Part shown: positions 38,901-52,351 of the stretch, piece after piece
How positions within the stretch are numbered: the first letter of the stretch is position 1
Layout: every line of letters begins with the position of its first letter
Assembly: GCA_023079485.1 (NCBI GenBank)
Contig: CM041115.1
Span: 26,909,505-26,973,504 of the forward strand
Direction of reading: 5' to 3'
DNA length: 64,000 bases
Origin: Archilochus colubris
Lineage: Eukaryota; Chordata; Aves; Apodiformes; Trochilidae
Made by a program: the position numbers and the translations under genes
Notes under the pieces: model-generated
Database searches by the model: none
What the model saw: only the letters and a program-made list of their open reading frames with translations
Told to the model about the DNA's origin: nothing

Positions 38901-40998
38901 TAAAAAATAATTAAAGAGAAATATGAAATTTCCTGACATTCATTATTTCCTACTCAGCTGAACAACTGCATCTGTGCTGTGTATTTGTGGTATAAAACCA
39001 CATATTTGTGAAAATATATGTGCAAAAAAATAAAAAAGACAATTTATATAGACTTACATGGTCTCTATATTCCATTACAGTATTTAAACATGTTTATTTT
39101 AAAAGAAAAATCTGTTCTTAGAGATTGGAAAAGAGAATTTAGATAATGAGTGTTTCAGTACAATGACTACTTGTGCCAGTATTTTTCATTGAAATGACTC
39201 ATTCAAATCTCTGTGCATTCATTACCAGACTTCTAGTACTTCAGAAATTCATTGCAAGATTTGCTAGAAAGCAAGAGAGAGAAAAGAGACAGAAAAATTA
39301 AGAGACAGAGGAAAGAAGACATAACAAGCTCCCACTGAAGTATCTTCCATTATGTGTAATAGCAATTCAATCAGGTAACATACCTTATATCACTACCAAT
39401 GGTAAGGGTGGCCAAAAGCAAGCTGATAAAAAGTCAGATTTCTATACAATGTAAACATAAACTGACTAGCAGTGAAAAAAGACATCTGAGGGGGGAAGGA
39501 GCCTAAGTGAAATAACCTAACCTAAGTGAAGCCTAACCTAAGTGGAATATAATTAATCATCACCAAAGTTGAAAGAAACTCCTTTGTTTCAACTTAGTTA
39601 AAGGAAAGTGATTTTTTAAGTTACTTCATAAAATACTGATTACATTCTTAGGAAATTCAATGCTTGATGTCAGAATTTCATGGAGAGTAAGATTTTCTTC
39701 ATTCAGTAGTATAGCAGTACACAAGAAACTACAAAAATTCCAGTGTGCATTTCCTTTGAAATTTTATTTTGCTGTATTCCTTATAGCCATTTGTCCCTGA
39801 AATCATTCAATACAGTGTTCTTGTCTAATTTGTCCTTCATTGCAAGAATCAGATTCTGGCAATATTTTGTAGGATTCTCAGAATGTGAATGAACCAGCAT
39901 TCCTTCTTAAGGACCATAAGTGGCTTTTCTTCTCTTATTTGCCTGCCTGTGTTGTGTTCAAGGACAAAATAGTTTGGCAGAAAATAAATCCCCTTGCATT
40001 CTGGCTTGTTCTTAGACATCACAGGTGCCGGGATTAGATTCTGAGTGATACCCAGTGTTACAGTCCAATCACACCCAATATATATATTTGACTCTGACAA
40101 TTCCAGATGCACTACTAAAACTACACTATCCATCTAATCTCACTTAATATGGGCTTGCATGGACACACTTCAAAAGTTTGGTCATTTTCAGTTCACTGCT
40201 TGACCAGGGATCACTGCAATTTATTGAAGCAACAGAAGTTCTTTTATACTTCCCGTGATAAATTCACTGTCTGCAAAGCACTTGCAGATACCTAGGTTAT
40301 GAGTGAAACAGCATAACTACAAATTCATTAAGTAAGTGACTCGAGATTTCTAAGTTTTAAAGGGACACACTTGGTACAGTCAAGTATTTGGATCTTATCC
40401 AAAGCCATCCCTGGGGGAGGAAGAGACTCAGCCCATTGACTGATCCCAGAGGTCAGAGGTGTGGGGTCATACCTGCAATGGTTTCTTCCCTGATGTTTTG
40501 CTTTTAGCTTAAAGAAAACCACTTTTCTGTATTATGAATAATATTTGAAGAGTTAAAAAGCAAACTTTTGTCAATTGCTTCCATTAAACTTTTAGATCCA
40601 GGGAGTCAAATACCTCAGATCACTTATTAATTTAATTTCCACTCCCCTTAGCCCTGTCACATCAACCTGTTGTTGATTTGGGGACATACTTTTCTTTCTC
40701 ATAAGAGTATTCATTGAAACCATATCCCAATAAAGATAATGCCATTTATTGAATCTCCATTTTGACCACCCACTTTATACAATACCCTCTCTACTATGGT
40801 TCTGGAGGTCTTGCCTTGTCTAGCAGGGGTTGTATGGCCTTTCAGGTGTTGAAAGTCTCTCCAAGGGAAAAATAGGACTTGAAGTACTTTCCTCCATCTG
40901 TTGACGGAGCCCATCAGTAGGCGATGACAATTTTCCTAGTCATAGAATAGTATTCTACTTTCAAAGTCTTGTTTAACTTTGCCTTTATTTTGACACTG
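35956..40998. other. Gene-free AT-rich stretch
   Basis: No gene or named repeat supported. A T15 run lies at 38539-38553. A tandem CCTAAGTGAA-type duplication lies at about 39,505-39,545. Confidence 0.5.
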
Positions 40999-41418
40999 TG
41001 TCACAGTTTTAGTCAATAACCAGATGACAGATGGCATCTGTTATCCCACCACTGCTGTCCCAGGAGAAGATAAAAAGGGGAGTAAGAGATTTTAAGGCTG
41101 TAAACCAAAATAAAATAGGTATAATGAAGTAGTAATAATAATGATGATTGTAAATTACAAGAACACGTACATATGGAACCCATGCAACTCAGTTGGTAAT
41201 TACTGCCTAACAAGAAAAGTCCCAAACTGGACTCAGCAGCAGATGGGGGTGCCTGAGTCCAGGGTTCCAGTGGCAGTCCACAAAAGCCCTGGAGCAGCCA
41301 AGCCAACCTAACTCAGGAAAGTGAAGGAAGGCAACCTCAGAGAACCATGTTCTTTTCCAACCAGAAAACAGGATGCACCAAGAGACATGATAGACAAACA
41401 AACTCTCAAATTGTAATT
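40999..41418 (-). mobile_element. LTR of an avian endogenous retrovirus (copy D)
   Basis: It starts TGTCACAGTTTTAGTC on the plus strand, which is the LTR 3' edge. It matches copy C (10,635-11,119) over most of its length, including CAATAACCAG-TGACAG, GTTGGTAATTACTGCC and the CAGTGGCAGTCCACAAAAGCC block. It lacks the last 80 or so bases that copy C has before its TGTCC end, so the 5' end is truncated or deleted. The minus-strand ATTAAA seen in copies A-C is mutated here. Confidence 0.7.
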
Positions 41419-41485
41419 GTGTACTGAATTTTTCTCAGCTTCTCACATACATCAAATTTCAATTGCAAACTAAATAGGGGAGGGG

Positions 41486-41505
41486 AAAAAAAAAAAAAAA
41501 AAAAA
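41486..41505. repeat. A20 homopolymer
   Basis: A run of 20 A after a G-rich stretch, 70 bp beyond copy D. No retroposon body is recognised. Confidence 0.85.
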
Positions 41506-41859
41506 GCCTGAAAAGGAGAAGAGTTGGAGGTGATATTTCTTACAGTCCTTGTCTGCAAGATGAAAATTAAATTCTTTTAATTCAATATGTTACTACCAAG
41601 TAAATATTTCCTATAAAATGCTTGATAATTGCAAAGGAGAAACTAAATGCCAAGGATTTGAATTAGGTAAATACAAGGTTTGCAGCCCAGCATCTTTACA
41701 GGGTAGAAATATATCAATGCATTGCCTTCCCAATAGTTAGTGCCTTATGCTGCAGTAACAGCGACTATAAAACACTGCAGTCCATTTTTATGCAACCAGA
41801 TTAGTCTATAGTCACTTTCAAGACACTTCAACTTTAGTCACTCTCTGGAGTCTTCCTTC

Positions 41860-41976
41860 TTAGAGATGTTCAAAAACTGTCAAGACATGGTCCTCAGCAA
41901 CTAGATGTAGATGGTTATGCTGGAGCAGAGGTCACCAGAGATGCCTTCCAACATCAATCATCCTGTGAATCTGTGA
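41860..41976 (+). mobile_element. Old CR1 3' end fragment
   Basis: A diverged CR1 3' end: TTAGAGATGTTCAAAAACTG, CATGGTCCTCAGCAACTAGAT, GAGATGCCTTCCAACATCAATC, CCTGTGAATCTGTGAGG. The order matches the CR1 3' end, but the identity is low. Confidence 0.7.
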
Positions 41977-41984
41977 GGTGTGTA

Positions 41985-43080
41985 CCATGTTTTAGTTAAA
42001 TATCTGTCCAGCCAGGGGGGAAGAGTAAGTAAACCAGTGAATGTCAGTTCTCTGAACAAATCAAGATGAGAACAAGCCAAATTGCAAACACCATCAAAAA
42101 CCAGACCATGTCAAAACAATCTCTTGTCTTCGTATTAAAGGAAATGTCTTGCTTGAAGGAAAGCACTAATCACATACATTTGGTTTGTACAGGAAACCTT
42201 CTGACAATGTTGTGCATGACCTCATATCCAGCTACAGAACGTGACCTGGAGAAAAACAGTATATAATGCCAAAGTGCCAGTAGTGACTATTAATACACTA
42301 CCAACATAGCTGTCTGAAGAACATTTCACATTTGATTTTCCTTCGAGGTTTTTTTTTTTCCTTCGCTTTTTCATCTTCATAATCTGAATAATGGCTGACT
42401 AATGTTTATTTTATTTACACCAAAGTAGAAAAAAGTGTACTAGAGGGTAGTATCTGACAACAAATTTGGAATTATGGTCTGAAAAGTCCTATCTGTTTAT
42501 ATGAATCTATCACCCTTGCAAGTTAGAATTTCTTACACCTAGAGTAATTTCATACATGTTCATAAAAATATATTTATATTTAATTGCATATATTTATGTG
42601 CATATGTAAATATATACAAATACCCTTATATGTATATATGCATGTATGTATGCGTGTGTGTATAAATAGTTCTATGCCCATATAAATATGTGTCTGTGTA
42701 TCTGTGTATCTGTGTATGTGTATTTACATATCAGCTAAGGTGACTGATTTGAAAACAGATATGTCAGACGCAAGTCCCTCACAGAGGAAGAGCAATTATC
42801 AAATGCCTTGTGATCTTATAAACAGGATCTGAATCAACTCTTTAGGAAGCTTTGCACAACTATACAAGATTCCTTAATTGAGTTATTAGCAATACCGCAT
42901 TGAAGGGGGAAAGTTACGATGGATCTGATAGGCGTTTGACTTTTCTGCTGAACCAATAATTAAAAAATTGCCATAGATTGAGATGAAGGGGGTGATTCCC
43001 AGAGCCAGAGAAGCCTGAGAGATCGGCAGCTGCTGTGACAGAACAGAGAGGCTGATGTACCTAGGGGTCTGCAAGTAAAA
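41985..43080. other. No gene; TA/TG-rich tract
   Basis: No exon seen. A low-complexity tract at about 42,560-42,735 alternates TATAT, TGTATG and TGTGTATC motifs, with a short TGTGTATC array near 42,690-42,722. Confidence 0.55.
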
Positions 43081-43089
43081 CAAGGCAAA

Positions 43090-44010
43090 TTTAAAAGTGG
43101 CCAGCGATTGTGGAGGAGTGGAGCAACCCGAGCGCAAGTGTTCTGTCGGCCAGTCTGCTCCCAGAAACATGAGCAGGGGCATGTGCTCAGGGTGTGCAGG
43201 ACACAGAGAACAGTGATTGGTCCCCTGCTTGATGGAGAGAGACAGTCACAGTCACCCCATGGCCAAAATCCACTGCGAGAAAGAATGTGGAAACTCATAC
43301 CGAGCTCTCCCACAAACCTGTGTGCACGCAGGTCTCTGGCTGCAATGAATGCCTGAGCCCGACACTTGTACTGGAGGGAGCCAGAGGCACCTCTGTGTGC
43401 GTGTATCTAACAAATGATCTGCTCAGGGAGGTGGCTAAACTAAGGGAGGAGGTAGAAAGGTTAAGAAACATCAAGAGAATGTGAGAGCAAAATAGACTGG
43501 TGGAGCCGTACCCTGAGGCAAAGGCTTTACCAAACAACCATCAGCCGTGTATTTAACAGCAGTTTGAAGTGAGATCTTCAGTCTGAACTCAAGCTACTCA
43601 GCTTCAAGTCAGCAGTGCTATAGAGATGAAGTGCGTTTACATATTGGCACGTTTCCCAGGTAGAGGCTCCACAAGAAGTGAAGGATTCCTTCCCCTCCTG
43701 TCAACAGGCAGAAGGAGGGGACGGGGGGGGTAAGGGGGAGGAATGCTGACAAATCTCTCTTCAGAGAGGCAATGGAAACCCCTCCTGGGACCCCCTCACC
43801 TTCCCGGTTGCCCTTATAGAATAGGTATGGGACTTTGGAAGCTGGAGGCCAGGGACTGAGGTTGGAGATGAAGATCCATCCAGTGAGTCACCCAGAGATA
43901 GTCATTCACCTCCATGCCTTAGGACTTCCTCAGCCAAGGGAAGTGAAATGACAGCCCGTGATAGCACAGAGCATGAGGGACAGCGTGAGTTGTTACTTGA
44001 GAGGAGACTG
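43090..44010 (+). mobile_element. CR1 LINE 5' part with ORF1 remnant
   Basis: It resembles the 5' UTR and ORF1 of CR1 rather than the usual 3' end. An open stretch at 43287-43484 encodes a coiled-coil block (LLREVAKLREEVERLRNIK), typical of the CR1 ORF1 protein. A one-base insertion near 43,472 shifts the frame, and a stop follows at 43482-43484. The same ORF1 seems to continue in other frames (the segment after 43,485 would read as the expected acidic and Trp-containing region). Further downstream (to about 44,010) proline/serine-rich pieces in shifting frames also fit ORF1. The 5' edge is uncertain. Confidence 0.7.
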
Positions 44011-47000
44011 ATCCTTTTCCAAAGCTCTCAGGTTATACTCTGAAAAATAGATTAACAACTTGTGAGATCAATTTTAAATGTGTTTCAACTGCTTCAGTTT
44101 TCTTCAGTAATTTCTAGTGCCTAAAATTATGAAATGTTTGAAAAGGTTTTTCATGGCTGATTCATCCACGAGTCAGTCCTCTAAACACAGACTGACTGCA
44201 CCACCTGCAGCATCTGATAGGCTTTGTTAGGCTGTCTGTGAACATATCGCTTCCTTAAACAAGTCCAGATGTTACCTCACAAATACAAGTCACTCAATTA
44301 TTCACAGCTATTTTTTTAGGACTATACTAATAATATGTGCCTGGTAAAAGCCAGGTCAGTTGGATAAATGCTGCCATTTCTTTGTGTTACTATCTGTTCT
44401 TGGACCCCTTTCCCATGAGCCAGTACAATAAGTAGTTCATGTTATCTTCCACGCTTTTTAACATCTCAATATCCCTTTCACTCAGGAAGATAATTCTTAC
44501 ATACATGAAAAAAAAAACCCAAAAACCAAACAACAAAGCAAAACATGGAAGAGTATATTCCACCATTCAAAACACAAAAGTGAGTCATAACTTTTATATT
44601 AGTAACTCAGCTATCATATGGACTAAACGGTTTAGCAATACTTGGCATGCCTACTGCATGAAAGCTCACCCAGCCTTTCAAGAGGAAGAAGCTATGGCAG
44701 GAAATTAAAAGAAATCCTCAAATAAAATGGCCTGATTATGCTCAGTAGGGAACATCAGTATGGCATTTCTAATTTTTATTTAGTCATAGCAGAACACGTT
44801 GCTGTGAGGAATGTTCACAATGGAGGCTACTGATACATAAAATATGTAGGGAGGGATTAAGTATTTTCATGGAAGTATAAAAATACTGTGAATTAGTTAA
44901 ACATTTAAGAGCTCAGCTGTTGCAGATGTCTTCTTGAAGATTTTTTTCAACATGACCTTAAGGAAAAGAGTGCTTGGGATTGCTTAGTGGCTGGTGGTGT
45001 AATATATTTATGAATAGTCTAGTATGGATCAAAAATTCTTATTCACCTATTGAAGTATGTCTACCTTGCTACAGTGTTGATATAATGCTTGCATGTTTTT
45101 TTTAACAGGCATCTGCCTCAGGTATTTTCCAGAAATGCACTAGTCATTAACAGAGACTACATGTATCAAGCCCCTAAACTATCTTATTAACACAGAAATT
45201 CTCCTGTTAAAAACAAATTTTGTTTGTGCTACAACATTCAGAACTCTCATATTGTTTGCAGTTATTTATGTGATGATACCATTATTTAAGGGATGATAGC
45301 ATGGAATGCATTTTTTTCGATTTGCTTCAATGATTGCAGTAAAGGAAGCCAACTAGAATAAAAGGGTAGAGCTGAAATGTGCAGGCAATGAAGTCGATAT
45401 GAAAAAAACCCATCTCATATGAACTCTTTTGAATCCTTCCTATGTTTTGCAGAAGCAGAGAAACACTGGTGAAATTAGGACTACAGTGAAATGAAGCATC
45501 AGGCTAATAATTCACCTCCTGCCAAAAAAAAGTTCTCACCCTATTAGTCTTATTTTAGCATTACTTTGCACATTAAAAAATCTTTGAAATGTATGAAAGG
45601 TGTCAAATCTCCCTCCAGGAAAAACCTGGCCATGAAGGTAATCTTGCAGAGGTCTCTGTGGTCTGTAATCTCTGAAATATTTTTTTTGTTTATGAATTAG
45701 TAGCTTCCATGATGTACATATGAGTTCTAGAAATCCTAAACACTGACACCACCTGCTGGGTAATTTACACTTGAATCTACTACCTCATCAGCGAAGTGAG
45801 AAAGGGGAGAAGTAGGAAAAACATCCTCTAAAATGCCTCTCAGAAATAACTTAGCATTGGTATTCCCTAAATATATTTTAATTCAGCTCTCTCTATTGTC
45901 ACAGAGAAACAACCACAGTGTTGTAAGATGAAAACTTATTTTAATTCTGAATTATTCACAGGAGGAACCAGTGGTAGTAAGAGTCTCTTGTGATATTTCT
46001 TTCCTCCATTTTCATTTTTATTTCCTATAGTAGCTCTTGGTTGTCTGTTCTGGAGAATCTTCCATGTTGAAAAAGGGAAATATAGTGAGAGCTCACTATA
46101 GTGTTTTAGCAATCAAGCTGGTGCTGAATTCACTTTTTTATGACTGTGATTCAGAAAATAAAACAAAATTTTTAAAAAAGAGTGTCCCTAAAAAGACTTC
46201 TAAAAAGCTGTGATGTTGAGTAGTTCCATTAAATAATGACATAGAAGAAGAATGTCATTAAATAATGACAACCTGAAAAACTATGTGCCAGTAACACATA
46301 GTTACATCTGCCAGTAACATCTGGCAGACAAATCCACAGGCAAAAAAACAGTGAGTCATAAGGCAGGCTGTTTAGATGGGCATCTACACTCCTTCACATT
46401 TTCTCCATTTTTCAAATCTAGGGTTATGATCCAAACCAGATTTCAGGTTCACATCAAGATCTCTGTAAAACTTAGGTTTCTTTACTTATTCTAACAATCT
46501 CTAGTTGGTCAAAAACTAGAAAAATAATTAACAAGGATGATAATAAACAATTAACAAGGATGATAATGGATGCTTGCCTTGTTCTTCACTGAAGAAATTA
46601 ATCAAATAATATTGCAACTTATTGCAGTATTACTTCCTCCATAACTTTTTCTAGAATTCTGTAAAAACCTTTAATTTTGCAATTTTTATCAGGTAATTTA
46701 AATCAGGCAATTTTTATCCACTTTGCCATGCCATAATGTACAGCCACGTGGTACTTTGTTATTGACCAGACTCAAACCCCAAGAGCTGCAAAACAAATTC
46801 TGTTTATATTGGGAAAAAACAAAACAAAACAAACAAAAAAAACACACCAAAAAACCAAAAAACAAAAAACAACAAAAAAAACCCAAAAACAAAACCAAAA
46901 ACCCAACGAAACAGAAAACCTCCAACCAAACCCAAAACCAGCACAGCCACTTAAATTCTGCAGATGATTAAAAGTTTTGCGAAATAACTTTATTTTTCAG

Positions 47001-49090
47001 TTAAAGGAGAGACGGCTGCTGTGGGCCAACCCGATGGTCCTAGCTTGCTTGTTCCCAAGCAAAGCACGCACACACAAAAAAAAAAGGTGGATGGGAGGGA
47101 CACAATTAACACCAGTCTTGCAGCACCACCTGCAGTCAGTCATTGGCAGCAGGGATGGTTCAGCTTTGACTCATTCAAAAAATTAGCACTGCTCTCGTAA
47201 TAAAAGTATTTTTATTATCTAAATTGCATCCCAAACAGCATAGTGAGCTTGCTGTAGTTTGGTTTTCTAGAAAACGGTGCTCTATTGTTTTACAACCATC
47301 AGAGGGGAAAAAAGAGAATAAAATTATTTCCTCTTATATTACTTCACTGACATTTATTAAAATATTTTGTAATATTCAGCGCCGTGGAAAATAAACTCCT
47401 TATAGGTATATTGTAATTTCTTTGCTGCTACTTTATAATGACTCATGAATCTTCACTTCGATACCGTAGCTGATGGCACCATTGCAGAGGGTTTTAAGAC
47501 CTTTCAAAAAAGAGAGAATTTTGAGAAGTGTAGGCCAAGGATGAGGAAATAAGTTCTGTGGAGGCTTCCAGAGGGTGCTGAGGAGGTGGGCTGAGAGAGG
47601 AGAGAAGGACTGACAGCAGCAGCAGCATTGTCTGGAGCCTCCCTGAAATGCTGTCAGCCCTGTCATGTACTAGGGCTCATCCCTCTCAAATGCTGTGGTA
47701 GGTGATTTGATTTTGATTGTGATATTTTCATTTCTAGTTCTGAGGAGAGATGTTACATACCCTTGAGAGAAGAGAATTCCTCTGAAGGTCCATTGGATAA
47801 ACCTGAAAGTGTAGTATTCACCTGGAAAGCTGGATGAAGTGTTAATATTTTTTTTCTGTGAAAGTTGTACTTAAAAACAAGAAGAGAGAAAGTGAAGTTG
47901 CTTCACATTACATTAAAATGTACTCATTGGGTACTCTCTACTAGAACTTCAGCAGACAGGCAACTAGCCCACCCTAGGCTAAGTAGAATTAAGGATCAGT
48001 ATCTCTCTTGAATCTTTGGAAATATGGATTTGAATCCTAACAGAGACAATGGGATGCAGTGTTAAAAGCTCTTACACCTTCTTTTCTTCATGGAACTATT
48101 AATAAAAAAGAAAAAAAAATCTACTCCTCTTGGAAAATGTTATGTGCAGAAGCCCACATGTGTAGAAAATAAATCTTGTGAATTATAGTCCTCTGAGGGG
48201 AGAGTAATTGCTATAGAGGAAGGAGAAAAGGCAACATAGATCCTTATTACATCTCCTTCCTCTGGCCTCTTCCTATTATTCTTGAGAAGGTGTTTGGCAT
48301 CTCACTGGCTTTCTGACAAGGTGAGATTTCTACTCCATTCATTGACTGCACATTTTCGTGGGAAATAATTTCTTAACTTTCTCAAGAAATCAGTGTGAAA
48401 TGAAAAGGTCTGCTATCTAAATGCATCTGAGCAATCTAAGGTGACAACTTGCTGAATAATTTTATTAAATCTGTAAAAATAAGGGCCAACAGAAGAATGG
48501 TAGAAACATCTTTTGCAGGGTGGTATTGCACACAGCAAACTCAGTTCCTCAAAATGTAAGTACTACTTTTATAACCAAAAATGTGAGGAAAGTGATTATC
48601 ATTATTCTTTCATTAGCACACATAATTGGTTAAGTGGTTTCTTGCTTTAGTTTAAAGCAGCACTACTCAAAATTTTCTCTAAGTATTCTCAAAGAGTAAG
48701 GGAATTTTTATTAGCAGGGGTCCCTCTAGTCTATGGATGGGTATTTTAGTATGCTAATAGCTCATTATTATATTAATGATATGTTAATACATATCTCATG
48801 ATCTATCCATTTGTTCAATGTTTTTCTTCTCAGTGCTCTAATTCTCACAGTTTTACTGTTACGTGAGACCTATTTTTTCTGTGTCTCTTTTCTTCCTCTT
48901 CTTTTTCGTTTTTTTTATGTGAATTTTCCAAAACGTGGTATTTTTTCCCCTAAAATTTTACGTGGTTCAATTAATAACTGATACCAGCCCCATGGCTACT
49001 GGTCTCCTATACTGTGACTTAAACACAACATCCACCATCCATCCTGTGGTCCTCAAAGTAAAGAATCACAACCAGATAATACAGGATAAA
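44011..49090. other. Gene-free AT-rich stretch
   Basis: No gene or named family supported. A purine-rich (AAAAC)n tract fills 46,813-46,940. A 23-bp tandem duplication lies at 46,526-46,567. Confidence 0.5.
46813..46940. repeat. A/C-rich low-complexity tract
   Basis: About 128 bp of AAAAC, AAAC and CCAAA motifs with almost no G or T, so any open frame across it (Lys/Asn/Gln-rich on plus, Phe/Leu/Cys-rich on minus) is an artefact. Confidence 0.9.
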
Positions 49091-49500
49091 ACAGGAATGA
49101 GCTAGGGCCATCAAAGGGGATGGGAGAGGGAGAATTGTGATTGCCAGAGGATAACTTAAAGTAACCTAGGACTAAGTAGCATAATAAAAACCCTGGGAGC
49201 AGACTTCACATGCTAATTTCAGACCACCTTTGTATAATGAATTAGCAACTTATTGGATCATGAACAGAAGGACATTAGTTCTATAATCAAAAGGTGACCA
49301 GTGAACAAGTGTTGTGTAATTTTTCTTCATTTTAACCTGCATAAAAACCTGCAGCTCTTTTGAAGAAGTGTTCGAGCTTTGTGAACTATTACCTGGCACC
49401 CCTTTCCATACAGAACTGGATTAAAAGCTTAGAAGGTGAATCTCAACTCTATGTGCTGATTGGCTCATGCCAAGCTAAACCCTAACTGAGGGACAATAGC
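49090..49500 (+). mobile_element. Possible solo LTR
   Basis: It has an LTR-like promoter layout: TATA-like CATAAAAACC at about 49,341, then a pyrimidine-rich ACCTGGCACCCCTTTCC block, ATTAAA at about 49,420, and a TGAATCTC-type segment before a possible U5. The edges and a target-site duplication were not found. Confidence 0.4.
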
Positions 49501-52260
49501 TCCCATATTAACTCTTCACACACTAACTCTGTCTACCTGCTGTATTTTCTGCATAGCATGCTGTGGAAGCTGGCAGTACGGGAAACAGCATTCCTTTGCT
49601 TACTTCTGTTATCCAATGTCCTTAAAAGATCCTGTTTTTCAAGATCAACACCAAAGTAGACTTCACACAGCATGGTGCGTACCTATGTCTTCCAGCTGCC
49701 ATGCATCTCATCTGACTCACAAATATTTCCCATGTAACTCGCCATTGAAGAGAGTCAGAGTGAGCTATTGTTAGACTTTGTGGACTCACATTTTCTCTGC
49801 TATCATAATCTGTTTTCTTCTGTAAAGTCAGTGAAAAATACTGTTATCCTCCCCAAGACAGCAAAAGATGCTTTACTTAAGAAACTGGGAGCTACAACAG
49901 CAAATTACACCAGGGATTTGCAGCATCCAGGTCTTTGTGCAAAAAGTTATGGAGTTAAATAAATAATCTATAAACTGCTGGCATACTTGTGAATGGATGG
50001 TTTCTGTTGCTTAATTGTTTTAGAAGTAATAAAATTATATTAAATGTCAGCAAAACCCCACAGCTAAGGCATGTGAGAGTGTGTACATGCACTTGTGCAG
50101 GTGAGTGGGGGGATTAAAAAACAGAAGACATAGGACTTTATATTTAATCTTGAACACTCAGTCATTTAATCTTGAACGCTCAGTTTTCAATTCAGGGATG
50201 CCACAGAAAAGAGTTTTAGTACTACACCAGGCTCTACCTGTGCCAAATGTGCAAGCCACTTAATAAATGGAATAAAGTATAAATTATAGTTTAAAGTCTA
50301 AATTAAGTATAAGTATACAGTATAAGTAATTAAGCTTTCAGTTTCCTATGTGATGAACTACACTTGTCATGAAATGTTCCACATTAACTCTAGTGATTAA
50401 CTGAAGTGTTCAGAAGTACGTGTAATTTTGGAATTTGAAAAAAAGGGCTGAAAACAGAATACCTGCAATTTAATTGACTTGTTTTAATATGACTGAAAAT
50501 TAACACTTTTCTTTAAGACTTCAGAATGTGATACCTTGTTTTTGTAATACACCTAAGATTTTTCTATTTACATATGAAAATTCAAAGATACAGAACCCTA
50601 CAAAAATCCACCAGAGACACCGTCATTGTAGTGTCATGGGAGAGAATATATTCAATAGAATTCACTGTTAGTGTTGCTGAAATACAGCTTTACTTTCAAA
50701 AATAATATTGTTGAACAATTTAAATGTAATAATTTCAATATTAATTAGAAATATTAATGACAAAGCAAGCATCAAGAACTGAAACCATCCCTGATATTCT
50801 CAGATGCTTATAAAGGAGAAGAAAAATTGAACGGAACAGAACTGGCTTATATTTTTATACATAGGTCTATAGGTACCGAAGCAACTCAGTTTGTCAGATG
50901 TCATTGTAATTAATTGATATGCTCCAGCCTTTTGTCGATCTTGCCGGTTTAACCCAGCTTCTCTAGTCCATAATTTTCTGTCATGCGGACATTTCTTCCC
51001 CAGGTTGAATACTTAGTTATTTCCATTCTCTTCCTCTCAGATAATAGAAGATGACGCCAGGAGATTCAATCATTACTGTACACCAGTGGAACAGTATTGA
51101 GAAACTAATGGTAGACAGTCATAGAAGTAACCACCCTGGGAAAATGAAAGCCTTGCCTCCTTTTCTTGCCACTGTTGCTTGCTTTTCACAAGCAATGAAG
51201 AGAGATCACAATGTAATGTGTTACTTGTTTGCACTGCTACGTGTGGGTTAAAGGGTGTGATAGATGAAACGTAAAATAAAATCTGTCATCAAATCCCTTC
51301 TGTTTGGTACTTGCTTTCTTTATGTATGGAATGTTGTAAATGTCTGATTACAGAACTGGTTATGTTACATCATGTGATGAAGCTCATTTGCACATTCATC
51401 AAGAAGCACAGAATGACAATGGCAGGAGGGGGGATCCCAAATGAAACCCTGTCTTGACTGTTCACAGGACCACTGATTCATCAAAGGTCTACTGCATAAG
51501 CCCTGAGAAGCCCAGGGGTAGGATGGCCGTTCAGAATCCACACCAGGAGCCCCTTATGAATGAGCCACCTTGACCTTGACATGGCCCTCCTAGGGTAGCT
51601 TCAGGACAGCCCCAGCCCCCAGACAGCATGAAACCCAACAACAACAGCCATCCAAAAGCCCCCCCAGGAACATGCTTCCTACTGAGGGGGACTGCTGCCT
51701 AGAGCTGGGGGACACATTGTGGGTGCAGGGGAAGAACAGCATAAACAAATCCCTTAGGATTTATTATGGGACATTTGAGAAGGATCCAAAGGTAGGAAAA
51801 GGGGTTTTAAGTGTTCTGGGTAGGAACAGGAGTGGGAAAAAGAGCTGCAAAGGGATGAAAAAGGTCAGTGGCAGGTAAGTAGCTAGATGCTGGATAGGCT
51901 TGTCAGCCTTGGCCAGCACAACCTGTTCCTGCTTCTCACCACAGTCCTTCCTCATTCTGTCACTGGTGAATCTCCAGTCTGTATATGTGTATCTACATGT
52001 GTGTATGTGTGTACACATACGGTGTACAAGTGCAGGGAATCCTTTGTCTGTAGTGAAGTGACCGCAGTGGGTGTGGGTTTTAAACTGAGTATAAACCTGG
52101 TAGGACATAGTTCGTGCAGTTTTATGAGTGCAAGTGTTAGCCACGTAGGAAGAGGTAAGATCGTTCACTAAAGAAACAGTGTAACCAAATTGGCAAAATT
52201 ACGAGCAAAGTGATTCAGACATCTGAGACAGTTAGCTTTACAGTGGCTGACAAATAAAAG
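49501..52260. other. No gene seen
   Basis: No exon supported. The part at 51,400-51,960 is GC-richer and looks like an unnamed repeat or retroviral leader. A TG-rich tract lies at 51,980-52,030. Tandem AATCTTGAAC copies lie at about 50,150-50,185. Confidence 0.45.
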
Positions 52261-52264
52261 CTAG

Positions 52265-52351
52265 GAACATATCATTGGCATCCCAGTAAGATCAAACAAG
52301 GTTTATGTAAATTTCCTCATTGACAATGGGGCGCAAATATCAGTAAAATGA
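52265..52351 (+). pseudogene. Retroviral protease-like remnant
   Basis: A short open stretch ends in a TGA at 52349-52351 and reads FLIDNGAQIS near 52,313-52,342. This resembles the active-site motif of retroviral aspartyl protease, where D-T-G-A is usual, here with N in place of T. It lies in sequence whose flanking frames are broken. It is probably an old endogenous retrovirus fragment, but the evidence is one motif. Confidence 0.4.

Noticed and set aside
46698..46971. Lys/Gln-rich and Phe/Cys-rich frames
   Set aside because: Both come from an A/C-rich low-complexity tract read on opposite strands.
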